The notes: generated from the letters alone by a model not told the origin. Positions 11,310-23,011 are shown, numbered from the stretch's first letter. The stretch: DNA of 64,000 bases from Clavulina sp. PMI_390 (GCA_015039315.1 WIDE01000011.1:1-64000), one strand, 5' to 3'. Translations and numbers: made by a program.

Positions 11310-14300
11310 TCACCACTCTTGTTCATCATCATCAGAATCATACATCCCCGTGTCATACCAACTCCTAATACAGTATTAAAACCAGTAATGAGATTCTCCT
11401 CCGGTGATTTCAAGACGTTGAGAGGCTCACCCATACGAGAATCCAATCTTGAGCGGTGGCGTTGTCACCCAACGCGCAAACGAAGCAAATTCGTCCTCAG
11501 GCTTGGAACGAATCGCTCTCTTGGAGAGTTGAGTTATCAAAAGTCGAGTTCTATCATTTACTTCGCTATCCAAGATAGCGTTTGCCGCCCGGAACGCCCA
11601 CAGTATCTCATACGCTCTGGAAGGAAGTACTCGACTCAGTAATTGTTTCGAGTCACTAAAGCAGCAAGTGGGCTTACTCGTCGATTCTCCTATCAATCAA
11701 CTGCCAGCATCGTATGGAATCGATCTTCCAGATTACAGGTATGAAATCCTCACTGTATGTCGAAGTAATGGCTGCGATGAGGTCATCTTTTAGAGCTGGC
11801 GTAATGGACGGCTCCGTGCAGGGAAGATCGTGATCACGGAGGGCTGCGGCAATGAGTTCGTTACACTTGAGCATAACGGTGGGTGGCAAGTGAATTGGAA
11901 TTTCCGAATCGCCGCCAGATCCCAAGACTTCGGCAAGCGTGTTACCAAGTTTCATCCGTCGAATGTGTTGCTCATGGGTTCTGAGCCCTTCCGCGACAAC
12001 TAAATATACCGTGGCAGCGATGTTCAATAAGATCATTCAACAATAAGAATAGAGAACGCACTAGTATCAGAAGAGTTCCACCGTTGCCCATCCAAACCTG
12101 GGATATCGACGCCGTAAACCTCAAGATTTCCAACATATTGCCATCTTTCTTTTTGGTGAAGGCTGTTGATGGCATCCTGTAGTTTGTCGAACGTGGCAAA
12201 TTCATCCCAAGCATATTGAGGCCCTTCATCATACCCAACTAGCAAATGAAGGTCAGAGTGGAACTTGGGAAGAATAGCATTCGCAATCTAGGGCGTACTT
12301 GGTGATTGGGCATCATTATAATCTTCCCACTCACTGCGCCTTTTTAGCAAGCTGTATAGGGGTTAATTAGATGATTAATAGCCCCGCTAACCAAAAAGGA
12401 GCTCACACGATCTCTCCTCGACATGCAGCTTCCCACAGAGTTACATGTCGAACGAATTGCTCGAATGTTTGGAGGGAACTCCGCACAAGAGGCTCAGACG
12501 ATTTCACTTTCCTGTCGGAAATGTCTTCTGGTGCAATGGAGGACGGGTGGGAATAGTCCGTCCCAACTCGCCTGCAAAGTACAGGTTCAGAATGAAATAA
12601 GATGATGGCACTGTACTGGGAACTTACACTTCGAGCAAGCGGGTAGTCCATGTCTTTCCTCTGTGTAGTATATCTTCGAATTTTAATAGTCGATCATGGC
12701 GATCTCGGGAGCCGACCGCAGCCTGGTCAATATCTGCCTGTGTATGCAGCGAATCTAGGTAGGATGGCATGAAGCGCAAACCAAATCCCTACAAGAGATC
12801 GGTGTTAGTGGGAGAATTATGGAGATATATTGACTTGTCACCTTGTCAGCGTACTTCAAGATTCTAGCCGTTGCACACAAGTTCAGTGATATAACAAGCT
12901 TGACAAAGAAGCATATTATCGTACCTGTAATCCTGTGAAGCACGACGATCGCCGAGATAGTGCCCATGGACAACGTCCATCGTAAATACACTGTAGCCAG
13001 CTGAACGCGGATACTAGTATGGGCATCCGTTGCATCTCAATTAGTAAAACCGAAACTTACTTTCCAAAGCACGAGCGGCCCGCGGAAGCATCCAAGCATC
13101 TTTCCCATCGAATCCAATAGCACAAGGATCAAGGTCGAAGTTCAGGAGCACCTCTTTGGGGTTCGCAACGAGTTTGAGGACAATCTGAATTCGTTTGATT
13201 GGATATTTCGCTATGAACCTAGATGTCAAGAAGTTAACACAAACCACAACCTGATGGGAAAATAGCACCAACGTGATAGTGCGAGAGTTCCGGAGAACGT
13301 GGGGCTCGGATGCAGGGGGAAGGTTTGCGAGCCATGTTTGGTAGATATGGTCCACCTTCTGATTCGCCGCAACTGGGTCGAGACCATATATGTACATATC
13401 GATATCCGAATCCTTGTATTTTTCCGCGTCTTTAGCAAGGTCGGTACATAGGACGGAGCTCAAGGCCATGCCGCCTGCCACGAAGATGTGATCCCAATTG
13501 AGATTTTTGAGCAGTCCATCAGTCAAGTGATCAAAGGCAGCGACGAATTTTTCCAGGGACGGCTGCAAAGGGAGAGTCGACAAGCGTTTTTGATCGAGGA
13601 GCATCTGTCCACTCAGAGTTGGTCGATCTATCCTTCGAGAGCCTTCGGAGACCTCAGACTTTGGGAAGATAACGTCGGCATTCGCAAAGAGATTCACAAG
13701 GCCCCATCTGAATTCCTGATCAGTATTTGATATCCTGGATCACTAGGAGTGGAGTCGCCCACCTCCAATCGCGCTTCTTCTCGTCACGAAGGACGCGTTC
13801 GTTGCGAAGTATCCTTGGGTAGAGTCAAAAAGAATTAGCACGAGCCAGCACGAGGGTATGATATGACGCACCATTCATCAACGTCAATGGTTCGGAAGGC
13901 TGAGAGCCGCGTCTCGCTCTCAGGGTCCTTCCCTCTTGCAGCACAAAAGGCAGTATATGGCAAGCGATCCCATCCTTCACCAAAGGCTCGTGAAATGAGC
14001 GGCAAGGGCAGTGAATTGATGGCTGTCAGTTCCGCTTCGGGATCATCTCCGATAGAATTCGCAATCTTGGCCGCAGCGCTCTCAAAGAGCGAAAGATCGG
14101 AGGCCGCTACGCGTAGTTCTCGATCACGAGCTGCCTCCTCGTGTTTTCCTATCTGAGAATCCAAAGCACGGCAAGCGAGGTCTCCCACATCTTCCCAGTC
14201 GCCTGCGATTATATTGTTGAGCGTAGAGCTCGCCTGTCGCAGTCATTGGATAAACATGAGGTTGATTCGGGTCAAGCATCATGCCTAGCTTCTATACACT

Positions 14301-14381
14301 CACCGCAGATGATATGACAGGACCATAAGAATACTCTGCTTGGGCCCAGTCAGACTGCGCTTCATTACCATCGTCCGACAT
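11310..14381 (-). CDS. Tandem-array copy A: predicted nucleotidyltransferase-fold protein
   Basis: First of three paralogs in a row, with about 14 small exons. The start is the ATG at 14381 (MSDDGNEAQSDW) and the end is WYDTGMYDSDDDEQEW-stop at 11310. A helical N-terminal region contains PYTAFCAARGKDPESE. The core exon carries FVAGGMALSSVLCTDL and DSDIDMYIYG, consistent with the G-G ... D-h-D pattern of the nucleotidyltransferase fold. Then come IKRIQIVLKLV, the FDLDPCAIGFDGKDAWMLPR segment and an exon with YLGDRR and a His, blocks that I recall from uncharacterised fungal and giant-virus proteins. The C-terminal half (EDISDRK, WQYVGNLE, RRIDE) is not recognised. Copy A is clearly more diverged from B and C than they are from each other. 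Activity and substrate are unknown. Exons are read by similarity between copies. Confidence 0.75.
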
Positions 14382-14781
14382 ATTCTCAGCCCTCTTGACG
14401 CGGTATATCACGACTGATGGAGGTGGTCTGGGCTCGCTCTTGGCAGCCCTTGTAACTGTCACAAAGTGACTGTTCGTTCGCGTTGGTGGGACAACAACAT
14501 TCGGCCAGCAACTCCGATCTATGTAACATATCAATAGGTTCATCGCTTAGCATGTAGGCGGACTTATTACATGCATCGTGTCACGAATCCATAACAGCAG
14601 GCTTGGCACCACTCAGCCACCAATTGGCTTCACTATTTGCAGAATGTGCTACCCAATTTTGGCCGGGACGGCGTGTCTTGCTCCGTGTCTACTATTCGAA
14701 CATGCGATCCCGTAATGAGACAATGCAGAACCAAGGGTGTCGATTTATGACGGCGACCCCGCTTTGCTGGCCGAACCAGGA
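14382..14781. other. Intergenic segment upstream of copy A
   Basis: This stretch joins the 5' end of copy A to the 3' end of copy B. It is alignable by eye with 19118-19515, which joins the broken A-type piece to copy C. It is therefore part of the duplicated unit and presumably contains the copy A promoter. No gene seen. Confidence 0.6.
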
Positions 14782-17700
14782 TCACCACTTTCGTTCGCTG
14801 TATCTGTCTGGGCTATCAAACGATGGTGTGTCATACCAGGTCCTGCAGAAACGGAGTGATGTCAAATATTGAGCGCCCAGAACCAACATGAGGCTCTTAC
14901 CCATATGAGAAGCCGATCTTGAGTGGAGGCTGGGTCACCCAATGAGCAAATGAGGTAAACTCATCCTCAGGCTGCGAGCGAATAGCTCGTTTGGAGAGCT
15001 GAGTGACTAGATAGTGGGTCCGCTCGACAGGCTCGCTTTCCATGACAGTGTTTGCGGCCCTGAAAGCCCAGAGAATCTCGTATGCCCTGTGCGATGGTTT
15101 AGACGATCATGGCCCAATTTGTGAAATAGGCAAGAGCTTACTCGTCAATCCTGCGATCAATCAACTGCCAGCGACGAACAGAATCGATCTTCCACATCAC
15201 TGGTATGAGGTCTTCCCTGAAACTGGACGTAATTTCCGCCATTGTTTTCTGGTTCAACGCATGAGTGATGGAGGGCTCAGAGTAGGGAAGGCCATGATCA
15301 CGAAGAGCTGCGCTGATGAGTCCATTACACTTCAGCATAACAGCTGGTGGCAAGTGAAGGGGAATTTCCGAATCCCCCTCGGAGCCCATGACTTCTTCGA
15401 GAGTCTCACCAAGCTTCATGCGTTGGATACGTTGTTTGCGATTCACGAGTGCATCTGAGACAACTAAATGGGCCATCGAAATGAGTAGTCGAAGATGAAT
15501 CAATTGACGAAACGAGGAACGTACGAGTATCAGTGATGTTCCACCTCCACCTCGATCCACCAAGCCCGAGGAGATCAGTCTTATAACATTCAAGGTTCGT
15601 AGCATACTGCCATGTCTCCTGCCTATGAACTTTCTTGATAGCCTCCTGTAATTTTTCGAATGTGGCGGATTCATCCCAAGCGTAGTGAGGACCTTCGTCG
15701 TAACCAACTGTTAACAGGAGTCAGGGTCGGACTAGTCACTGAGACAGTCGAGATCCTACTAGGTGACTGTGCATCGGTGTAGTCTTCCCATGCGTTTCGC
15801 TTGGGCAGCAAACTTTGGGGTCGTCATGTAGGACCAAGAAGTCGGTCGGGGGGAGGGGCGACCGGAACAAGAGCAAAACTCACATGATCTCTTCGCGAAC
15901 TGCCGCCTCCCAAAGCGTAGCCAGCCGAGCAAACTGCTCGAGATTCTGAAGAGCACTTCGTCCAAGAGGCTCAGATGACTGAACCTTCCTGTCTGATATG
16001 TCTTCCGGCGCCACCTTGCGAGGCCCTCTGTAGCTATGTTTGTAGCGCCTTTCAAACAGGTGCATGATTGAGCTTCAGAGGAGGGTGATCGAGTATGCAT
16101 CACCTACACGTCCACAAGTCTTTCTGTCCATTCCCGTGCTCTCTGCAAGATATCTTCAAGCTGGAATAGACGTTCATGACGACTAGTGGACCAGGACTTG
16201 CGATTAATCCCGTCCACGTGAGTATTGAGTGATTCCAAATATGATGGTAGGAAGCGGACACCAAATCCCTTTGACGAAAGAATTCAATTAACTGGCGCAA
16301 TGCACCAAGTGCAAGATGTTACCTTATCGGCGTACTTGATAATTCTGGCAGGAGGCCACAGGGTCAGCAAGTGTAGCAAGCCAAAACGAATTAACGAACC
16401 TGTGGTCCTGTGAGGCGCGACGATCACCAAGATAGTGTCCATGGACAATATCCATGGTAAATACACTGTAGCCCGCTGATTATGAGTGTCAGGGTTGAGA
16501 GTGAGCCTCCAGCCAAGTGCTTTGAACATGATGACTGGGACATGACGTACTTTCCAAAGCACGGGCAGCACGGGGGAGCATCCAAACATCCTCCCCGTCG
16601 AACCCAACAGCGCATTGATCGAGATCGAAATTTAACAAAACCTCTTTAGGATGAGTAACCAGCTTGAGAACGATCTGAATTCGTTTGATGGGGTAGGTCG
16701 CTAGGAACCTAAATCAAGGAGCAATGCTATGAGCGATGACGGGTCAATGAATACAGATTGGTGCTACCACTGACGTGATGGTGCGAGAATTACGCAGCAC
16801 GTGAGGCTCAGAATCAGGTGGAAGGTTTGCGAGCCATGTTCGATAGATGTGGTCCACCTTCTGGTTTGCCGCAACAGGATCCAGGCCATAGACATACATA
16901 TCAATATCAGAGTCCTTATACTTTTCCGCGTCCTCCTCAAGATCTGTACAAAGGAGAGTGCTTAGAGGCATGCCGCCTGCCACAAAGACATGGTCCCAAT
17001 TAAGATCTTTGAGCAATCCGCCGGTCAAGTGATCAAAGGCTGCCAGGTATTTTTCTAGTGACGGCTGTATAGGTAGGATAGTAAGGCGCCTTTGATCTAG
17101 GAGTATCTTCCCGCTCAGGTTGGGGCGGTGTATGTTTCGGGATTGGTCTGAAGTGCTGGACGTGGGAAGGACAACATCAGCATTTGCAAATAGATTGACA
17201 AGGCCCCATCTGGATGAGGGGTCGAATTTTTAGTTTCGGTAGAGAATAGGCTGCAGTACCACACACCTCCAGTCGCGTTTCTTCTCGTCACGGAGGACAC
17301 GTTCATTTTGTAGAATCCTTCGAGGGGGTTAGAGGACTGGATAGTACACCACGCAGGGGGGGAATATGATACACACCACTCATCGATGTCAACTGATTGG
17401 AACGGAGACGGCCCTGCATCGTTTCCAAAATCTTTGCTCCTTGCCGCACAGAAGGCTGTATATGGCAAACGATTCCATCCTTCTCCAAAGGCCCGAGAGA
17501 TTATTGGTAGCGGTAAGGAATCTATAGCTCTTAGTTCTGCTTCTGGGTCATCTCCAAGGGTGTTCGCAATTTTGGCAGCTGCACTCTCAAATAGAGATAG
17601 GTCTGAGGTCGCTACGCGAAGTTCCTGGTCTCGCGTTGCTTCCTCGTGTCTCTTAATTTGTGAGTCAAGTGCCCGACAAGCAAGGTCTCCAACATCCTCC

Positions 17701-17886
17701 CATTCTCCGATAATTACATCGTGGAGGGTAGAACTTGCCTGCACCCACAATAGAGCAATAGTAAGGATGCGGACGGTTTACATTGAACTTCACGGTCCGA
17801 CTCCTCACCGCCGACGACACGATAGTCCCATGGTAATATGTGGCGTAAGCAAGGTTTGGGTGAGTTTGGGGAGGTGTAGAGGCCAT
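14782..17886 (-). CDS. Tandem-array copy B: predicted nucleotidyltransferase-fold protein
   Basis: Second paralog, minus strand, with the same exon plan as copies A and C. The start is the ATG at 17886 (MASTPPQTHPNLAYATYYHG) and the end is TWYDTPSFDSPDRYSERKW-stop at 14782. The core shows FVAGGMPLSTLLCTDLEEDA and DSDIDMYVYG, with the G-G and D-I-D residues kept. Most exons are near-identical to copy C, including the SEPLGRSALQNLEQFARL segment. At the intron near 16108 the 5' splice site reads GTAGGT where C has GTGGGT and A has GTAAGT. Read as exon this would give a stop in B, but read as intron all three copies agree. I see no disabling change, but I did not check every splice phase. About 720 residues expected. 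Confidence 0.72.
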
Positions 17887-17972
17887 GCTTTCCAGATGAG
17901 GGATGTATTGGTTGTAGACGAGTGAGGGAGTCAACCGTGCTCTTCGTCACAGTGACGAAACGTGTCACACAT

Positions 17973-18050
17973 CTCAGTCCAAATGGCTGTCCCAGTCTAC
18001 ATCCCGTTCACCTTTATCGCCCTCCTCGTCGGAGGTCTTAGCATCTTCTC
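17973..18050 (+). pseudogene. Captured 5' fragment of the SEC66 gene
   Basis: These 78 bases repeat the end of the SEC66 leader and its first exon at 26977-27051 with only a few substitutions. The start codon at 17985 and the membrane segment (FIALLVGGL) are kept. The copy leaves SEC66 at the sequence TTCTCGA and runs straight into antisense sequence of the nucleotidyltransferase-like gene. The hybrid frame stops after 34 codons (about 18089). It lacks everything after the SEC66 membrane anchor, so it cannot make a working subunit. Whether it is transcribed is unknown. Confidence 0.85.
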
Positions 18051-18266
18051 TCGATCGCGAGCTGCCTCCCCATGTTTTCCTCTCTGAGAAACCAAGGCAC
18101 GGCAAGCGAGATCTCCCACATCTCCCCAGAAAAAAAAAATCCCGTTCACCTTTATCGCCCTCCTCGTCGGAGGTCTTAGCATCTTCTCTCGATCGCGAGC
18201 TGCCTCCCCGTGTTTTCCTCTCTGAGAAACCAAGGCACGGCAAGCGAGATCTCCCACATCTCCCCA
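18001..18266. repeat. Two-unit tandem repeat of the SEC66/array hybrid junction
   Basis: The block starting ATCCCGTTCACC at 18001 recurs at 18139, a period of 138 bases, and the two copies (about 128 bases each) are almost identical. Each contains the SEC66 fragment joined to the antisense exon-2 fragment. A run of ten A residues (18130-18139) separates the units. On the minus strand the duplication keeps one reading frame open, giving a protein-level repeat around GDVGDLACRALVSQRGKHGE. Confidence 0.9.
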
Positions 18267-19117
18267 ATCGCCGATTATATTGTTGAACGTAGAGCTCACC
18301 TATCTCAATCGTTGTATACACATGAGGTTGAGTCGGGTCAAGCATCACGCCTATCTTCACTCGCCGCGAATGATATGACAGGACTGTAAGAATATTCTGC
18401 TTGGGTCCCGACTGTGATTCATTAGGGTGTTTGCGAAACGCAAATCAGTTTTGCGAAGCGCTCGTCAAAACAAGGTCAAAATACAATCACAGCCTGAAAC
18501 CTACCATAGCGCCCTAATCTTCTCCCATAATATCTGCTACGGAGTCTTATAAAGCTCGGGATAAAAAATATCCTCCGGCTGTGGGTGAATGTTGCGTAAC
18601 CGTGGCGGAACTGCTGGCACCACTCCAACGGATTTGAAGGATGCGACCCCTCGACTTCTTCTAATTTCACTACTGCATTATCCCCAGCTTCGCTCATATA
18701 CTATAGGCCCACGGTCATCCCGTATGGTGGCTCTTTTGCGCCTACAGAAGGCTTTGTTAGCGAGCCACCCACGCCCTCAGTATTTGTAATGTTTTCTTCT
18801 ATCCCAGTCAACCCTCTACTACATCAAGCATTGTTAGGAGGTATAATAGTCGATTAGGATACCTGTGGATAGTTATATGTGCAAATTCAGCCGTCTAAAT
18901 CAAGAGAGAGGCGTTAGCACGCTATGATGTCATAGGCGCCGTTGACGACGCTCTGAGGCCATTGCACCATACGAAATGGGACGCATCTATATAAGTACAG
19001 CTCTCTTTGTCTACTGTAGAGATATTAAGGCATTTCAATGGATTTTAGGTAGTGATCACGTTTTGACCACGTGGGTCATTTGCGTTTCGCAAACACCCTA
19101 TTCCCATCGTCCGGCAT
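18051..19117 (-). pseudogene. Broken fourth array member (A-type 5' half)
   Basis: Antisense sequence here matches copy A from its start codon (relic ATG at 19117, MPDDGN) through the beginning of exon 2 (DWGDVGDLACRAL), and the similarity also covers the upstream flank to about 19430. It matches A better than B or C. The rest of the gene is absent: similarity stops where copy A reads TTCTCGATCACGAG (about 14117). Exon 1 is split by the element at 18425-19098, and a 4-base deletion relative to copy A next to the insertion shifts the frame. It is therefore a truncated, disrupted relic left by a segmental duplication. Confidence 0.85.
18425..19098. mobile_element. MITE-like non-autonomous DNA transposon with TA target duplication
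   Basis: The element is 674 bases long. Both ends carry the same 21-base terminal inverted repeat, beginning GGGTGTTTGCGAAACGCAAA, with no mismatch. TA stands on both sides (18423-18424 and 19099-19100), as expected of a Tc1/mariner-type target-site duplication. Each terminal repeat is itself palindromic (TTTGCG-AAA-CGCAAA). It sits inside exon 1 of the broken A-type gene, and removing it together with one TA restores continuous alignment with copy A. The longest internal frame is a 73-codon minus-strand ORF (18476-18697) with no transposase likeness, so it would need a transposase from elsewhere. No second copy was seen in the window. Confidence 0.88.
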
Positions 19118-19515
19118 ATTCTCAGCCCTCTTGACACGGTGTATAATGACTGATGTAGATGGTCTGGGCTCGTTCTTGGCACTTCTAACTGTCACACACA
19201 CTGTGACTGTTTGTTCGCGTTGGCGAGGCAACAACAACATTTGACCAATAGAGTGTGCAACATACCAATGGGTTTATCAGGTAGCACGGAAGTGGACTTG
19301 GTACATGCATCCTGTTACGAATACGTAAAGGTAGGCTTAGCGCCATCGAACATCGGTTGGCTTCACGAGATGTTGCCCCATCCCGGCACGGACGGCGCGC
19401 CAGGTGCAGTTCTTTCCACTATTTGAACATACCGTTGTATTGAAGCCACGATAAAAATCAATGTAGAGAATTTTGATGCATGAAGGTGGGCTCGCTTTCC
19501 TGAATTAAATGTCGA

Positions 19516-22500
19516 TCACCACTTGCGTTCGCTGTCTTCGTCTGGGTCATCGAACGATGGTGTGTCATACCAGGTCCTACGGATACGAAATGGTATTGAA
19601 TGCCAAGAGTTCAGAATCAATGCGAGGCTCTTACCCATATGAGAAGCCAATTTTGAGTGGAGGCTGGGTCACCCAATGAGCAAATGAGGCATACTCGTCC
19701 TCTGGCTTTGAGCGAATAGCCCGTTTCGAGAGCTGAGTCACCAGATAGTGGGTCCGCTCCACAAGCTCGCTTTGCAGGACAGCGTTTGCGGCCCTGAAGG
19801 CCCAAAGGATCTCGTATGCCCTGCGAAATGAGTTAGACGATTATCAACTGGTCTGTGAATAGGCAGAGCTCACTCGTCAATCCTGCGATCAATCAACTGC
19901 CAGCGACGGATGGAGTCGATCCTCCATATCACTGGAGTGAGGTCTTCATGGAACGTGGACGTGATCTCCGCCATCTTTTCCCTGTTCAGCGCTGGAGTGA
20001 TAGAGGGTTCAGAATAGGGAAGGTTGTGATCACGGAGGGCAGAGCCAATGAGCTCATTACACTTCGATATCACGGCCTCGGGCAAGTGAAGGGGGATTTC
20101 CGAATGCCCCTCGGGGCCCATGACCCCTTCAAGGGTCTCGCTAAGCTTCATCCGTTGGATGCGTTGCTTATGATTCACAAACGCCTTTGCGACAACTAGA
20201 TGAACAAGGGGCGGAAATGGTCAATAAGACGTTTTGATAGTCAAACTGTAACATACGAGTGTCAGTAGCGTTCCATCTATTCTCAAGCTCAGGGATGTCG
20301 ACCCCATAACTTTCAAGATTTGAAGCATATTGCCATAACTCCTCTCGGTGAACCTTCTTGATAGCATCCTGTAGCCTTTCAAATGTGGCGGATGCGTCCC
20401 ATGAATAGTGAGGTCCTTCGTCGTACCCAACTATCAAAATTACATCAGGCAGGGCTGAATAAATCACAGAGGTGGTGGAGATCTTACTGGGTGACTGTGC
20501 GTCAGTATAGTCTTCCCATGCATCTCGCTTGGGCAACAAACTTTGGGGTTATCGATGCAGGATCACGAAGTCAATCAAAGGGAAGGGTAGCTGGGACAAG
20601 AGCAAAACTTACATGATGTCTTTGCGAACTGCCGCCTCCCAAAGCGTAGTCAGTCGAGCAAACTGCTCGAGGTTTTGGAGAGCACTTCGTCCAAGAGGCT
20701 CGGATGACTGAACCTTCCTGTCCGATATATCTTCTGGTGCGACCTTATAAGTATGAGGGCCTCTATAGCTGTGTTTATACCGCCTTTCAAACGGGAGCAT
20801 GATTGAGTTTCAGAGGAGGGCGATCCAGTATGCATTACCCACACGTCGACAAGTCTTTCTGTCCATTCCCGCGCTCTCTGCAAGACATCCTCAAGTTGGA
20901 ATAGACGTTGATGACGCCTAGTGGACCAGGTCTTGCGAGTAATTCCGTCCACATGAGTATTGAGTGATTCCAAATATGACGGTAGGAAGCGGATACCAAA
21001 CCCCTTTGGCACAAGGATTAACCGAATAGCGCACTGGATAAGCGCAAGACATTACCTTGTCGGCGTACTTGATAATTCTGACAGAGGGCTACAGGCTCAG
21101 CAAGTGTAATAGACCAAAAGGAAGCGACGGACCTGTGATCTTGTGAAGCGCGACGATCGCCAAGATAGTGTCCATGGACGATATCCATGGTAAAGACACT
21201 GTAACCCGCTAGTTATGAGCGTCGAGAGTGAGCCTCCAGCCAAGTGCTTCGAACATAGTGATTGGGGAAATGACGCACTTTCCAAAGCCCGGGCCGCACG
21301 GGGGAGCATCCAAACCTCCTTCCCGTCGAACCCAACAGCGCATTGATCGAGGTCGAAATTTAACAAAACCTCTTTAGGACTGGCGACCAGTTTGAGAACG
21401 ATCTGAATTCGCTTGATAGGGTAGGTCGCTAGGAACCTGGTATAGAGAGCGATGATGTGAGTAATGAAGGAGTGGGGCTTGGTGCTGCGACTGACGTGAT
21501 AGTACGAGAGTTGCGCAGCACGTGAGGCTGAGAATTAGGCGGAAGGTTTGCAAGCCATGTTTGGTAGATGTGGTCCACCTTCTGGTTCGCCGCAACAGGA
21601 TCCAGGCCATAGATATACATGTCAATATCCGAGTCCTTATACTTTTCCGCATCCTCCTCAAGATCTGTACAGAGGAGAGTGCTTAGAGGCATGCCGCCTG
21701 CCACAAAGACGTGATCCCAATTGAGATTTTTGAGCAATCCGCCGGTCAAATGATCAAAGGCTGCCAGATATTTTTCTAGTGACGGCTGGATAGGTAGTAT
21801 TGGAAGGCGCCTTTGGTCCAGGAGCATTCTCCCGCTCAGGTTGGGGCGGTGTATGTTTCGGGCGTTGGCAGAAGAATCAGACGTGGGAAGGACAACATCA
21901 GCGTTTGCAAACATATTGACAAGGCCCCAACTACATCAGATTGAGAATTATTAGCTTTGGTCGGGAAGTGACCGTAGTACCACGCACCTCCAGTTGCGTT
22001 TCTTCTCATCACGAAGGACACGCTCATTTTGTAGAATCCTTCGAGGAAGTTAGAGGACCGGATAGTACACAACAATGGGGGGAATATGATACACACCATT
22101 CATCAGGGTCGACCGATTGGAAAGGAGAAGGTCCTGCATCGTTTCCAAAATCCTTACTCCTCGCCGCGCAAAAGGCTGTATACGGCAAACGATCCCATCC
22201 TTCTCCAAAGGCCCGAGAGATGATCGGCAACGGTAAGGAGTCTATAGCTCTTAGTTCTGCTTCTGGGTCATCTCCAAGGATGTTCGCGATTTTGGCAGCT
22301 GCACTCTCAAATAGAGATAGGTCTGAGGTCGCGACGCGAAGTTCCTGCTCTCGCATTGCTTCCTCGTGTTTTTTAATCTGTGAGTCAAGTGCACGGCAAG
22401 CAAGGTCTCCAACATCCTCCCATTCTCCGATAATTACCTCATGAAGGGTAGAGCTTGCCTGCACCCACAATAGAACAGTGGTAAAGACCTAAACGGTTTA

Positions 22501-22606
22501 TATTGAACTTCAGGGTACGACTCCTCACCGCCGATGACACGATTGTCCCGTGATAGTATGTGGCGTGCGCAAGGTTTGGGTGAGTTTGGGGAGGGGTAGA
22601 GGCCAT
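19516..22606 (-). CDS. Tandem-array copy C: predicted nucleotidyltransferase-fold protein
   Basis: Third paralog and the nearest relative of copy B. The start is the ATG at 22606 (MASTPPQTHPNLAHATYYHG) and the end is TWYDTPSFDDPDEDSERKW-stop at 19516. Exons in order: helical N-terminal part with PYTAFCAARSKDFGND; RILQNERV; the core exon from NMFANADVVLP through FVAGGMPLSTLLCTDLEEDA and DSDIDMYIYG; YPIKRIQIVLKLV with the FDLDQCAVGFDG segment; YLGDRRAS; GFGIRFLPSYLESLNTHVDG; EDISDRKVQ; VGYDEGPHYSW; LIDRRIDE; and a final acidic tail. The family appears widespread in fungi without a known function. I see no stop inside the conserved exons. Roughly 720 residues in about 14 exons. Confidence 0.75.
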
Positions 22607-23011
22607 GTTCTCAAGTTGAGGGATGTATTGGTTGCAGGCGAGTGACCCGACGAACTCGTGTGCTCTGTCACCGTGACGAAACGTGACACACATCTTGCCA
22701 AATCAATACAGGAGGCGATAGCCCAGGTGCCTCTAAAGTATCGACTTCGAGGTCCTCAGATATGGGTAGTACCAGGTAGGGGCAGCTGGCGTTGCTCAGA
22801 CTGAATCATTCCCACGGTCCTGAACTACGACGAACAGTGTTTTTGGAACTCGTCCCTCAATTCTCACTTTCTTGGCAGTTTTACAGGCCCGACAGAAAGA
22901 GAGCGAGATTATCTACAAAAGTGCGGAAGCCAAATTTTGACATTATGTCTAGGGCATCAGAAATTTACATTTTTGTGTGAAATGTGGCCAGAATCGCCTT
23001 ATTTGGACGTG
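22607..23011. other. Intergenic region upstream of copy C
   Basis: The first 90 bases (to about 22695) match the region upstream of copy B and mark the right end of the segmental duplication. The remainder has no gene or repeat that I can see and runs into the 3' end of the zinc-finger gene. Confidence 0.6.

Noticed and set aside
10993..11379. 128-codon plus-strand frame upstream of MCH1
   Set aside because: Overlaps the 5' end of MCH1 and the 3' end of copy A on the other strand; no family likeness.
16100..16120. Apparent premature stop in copy B (GTGTAG)
   Set aside because: Copies A and C show a 5' splice site at the same place (GTAAGT, GTGGGT), so the TAG lies in the intron.
18130..18139. 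A10 run as evidence of a retrocopy
   Set aside because: It lies between two tandem genomic-junction units and not at the end of a spliced transcript; the SEC66 piece includes only exon 1, so no intron loss can be shown.
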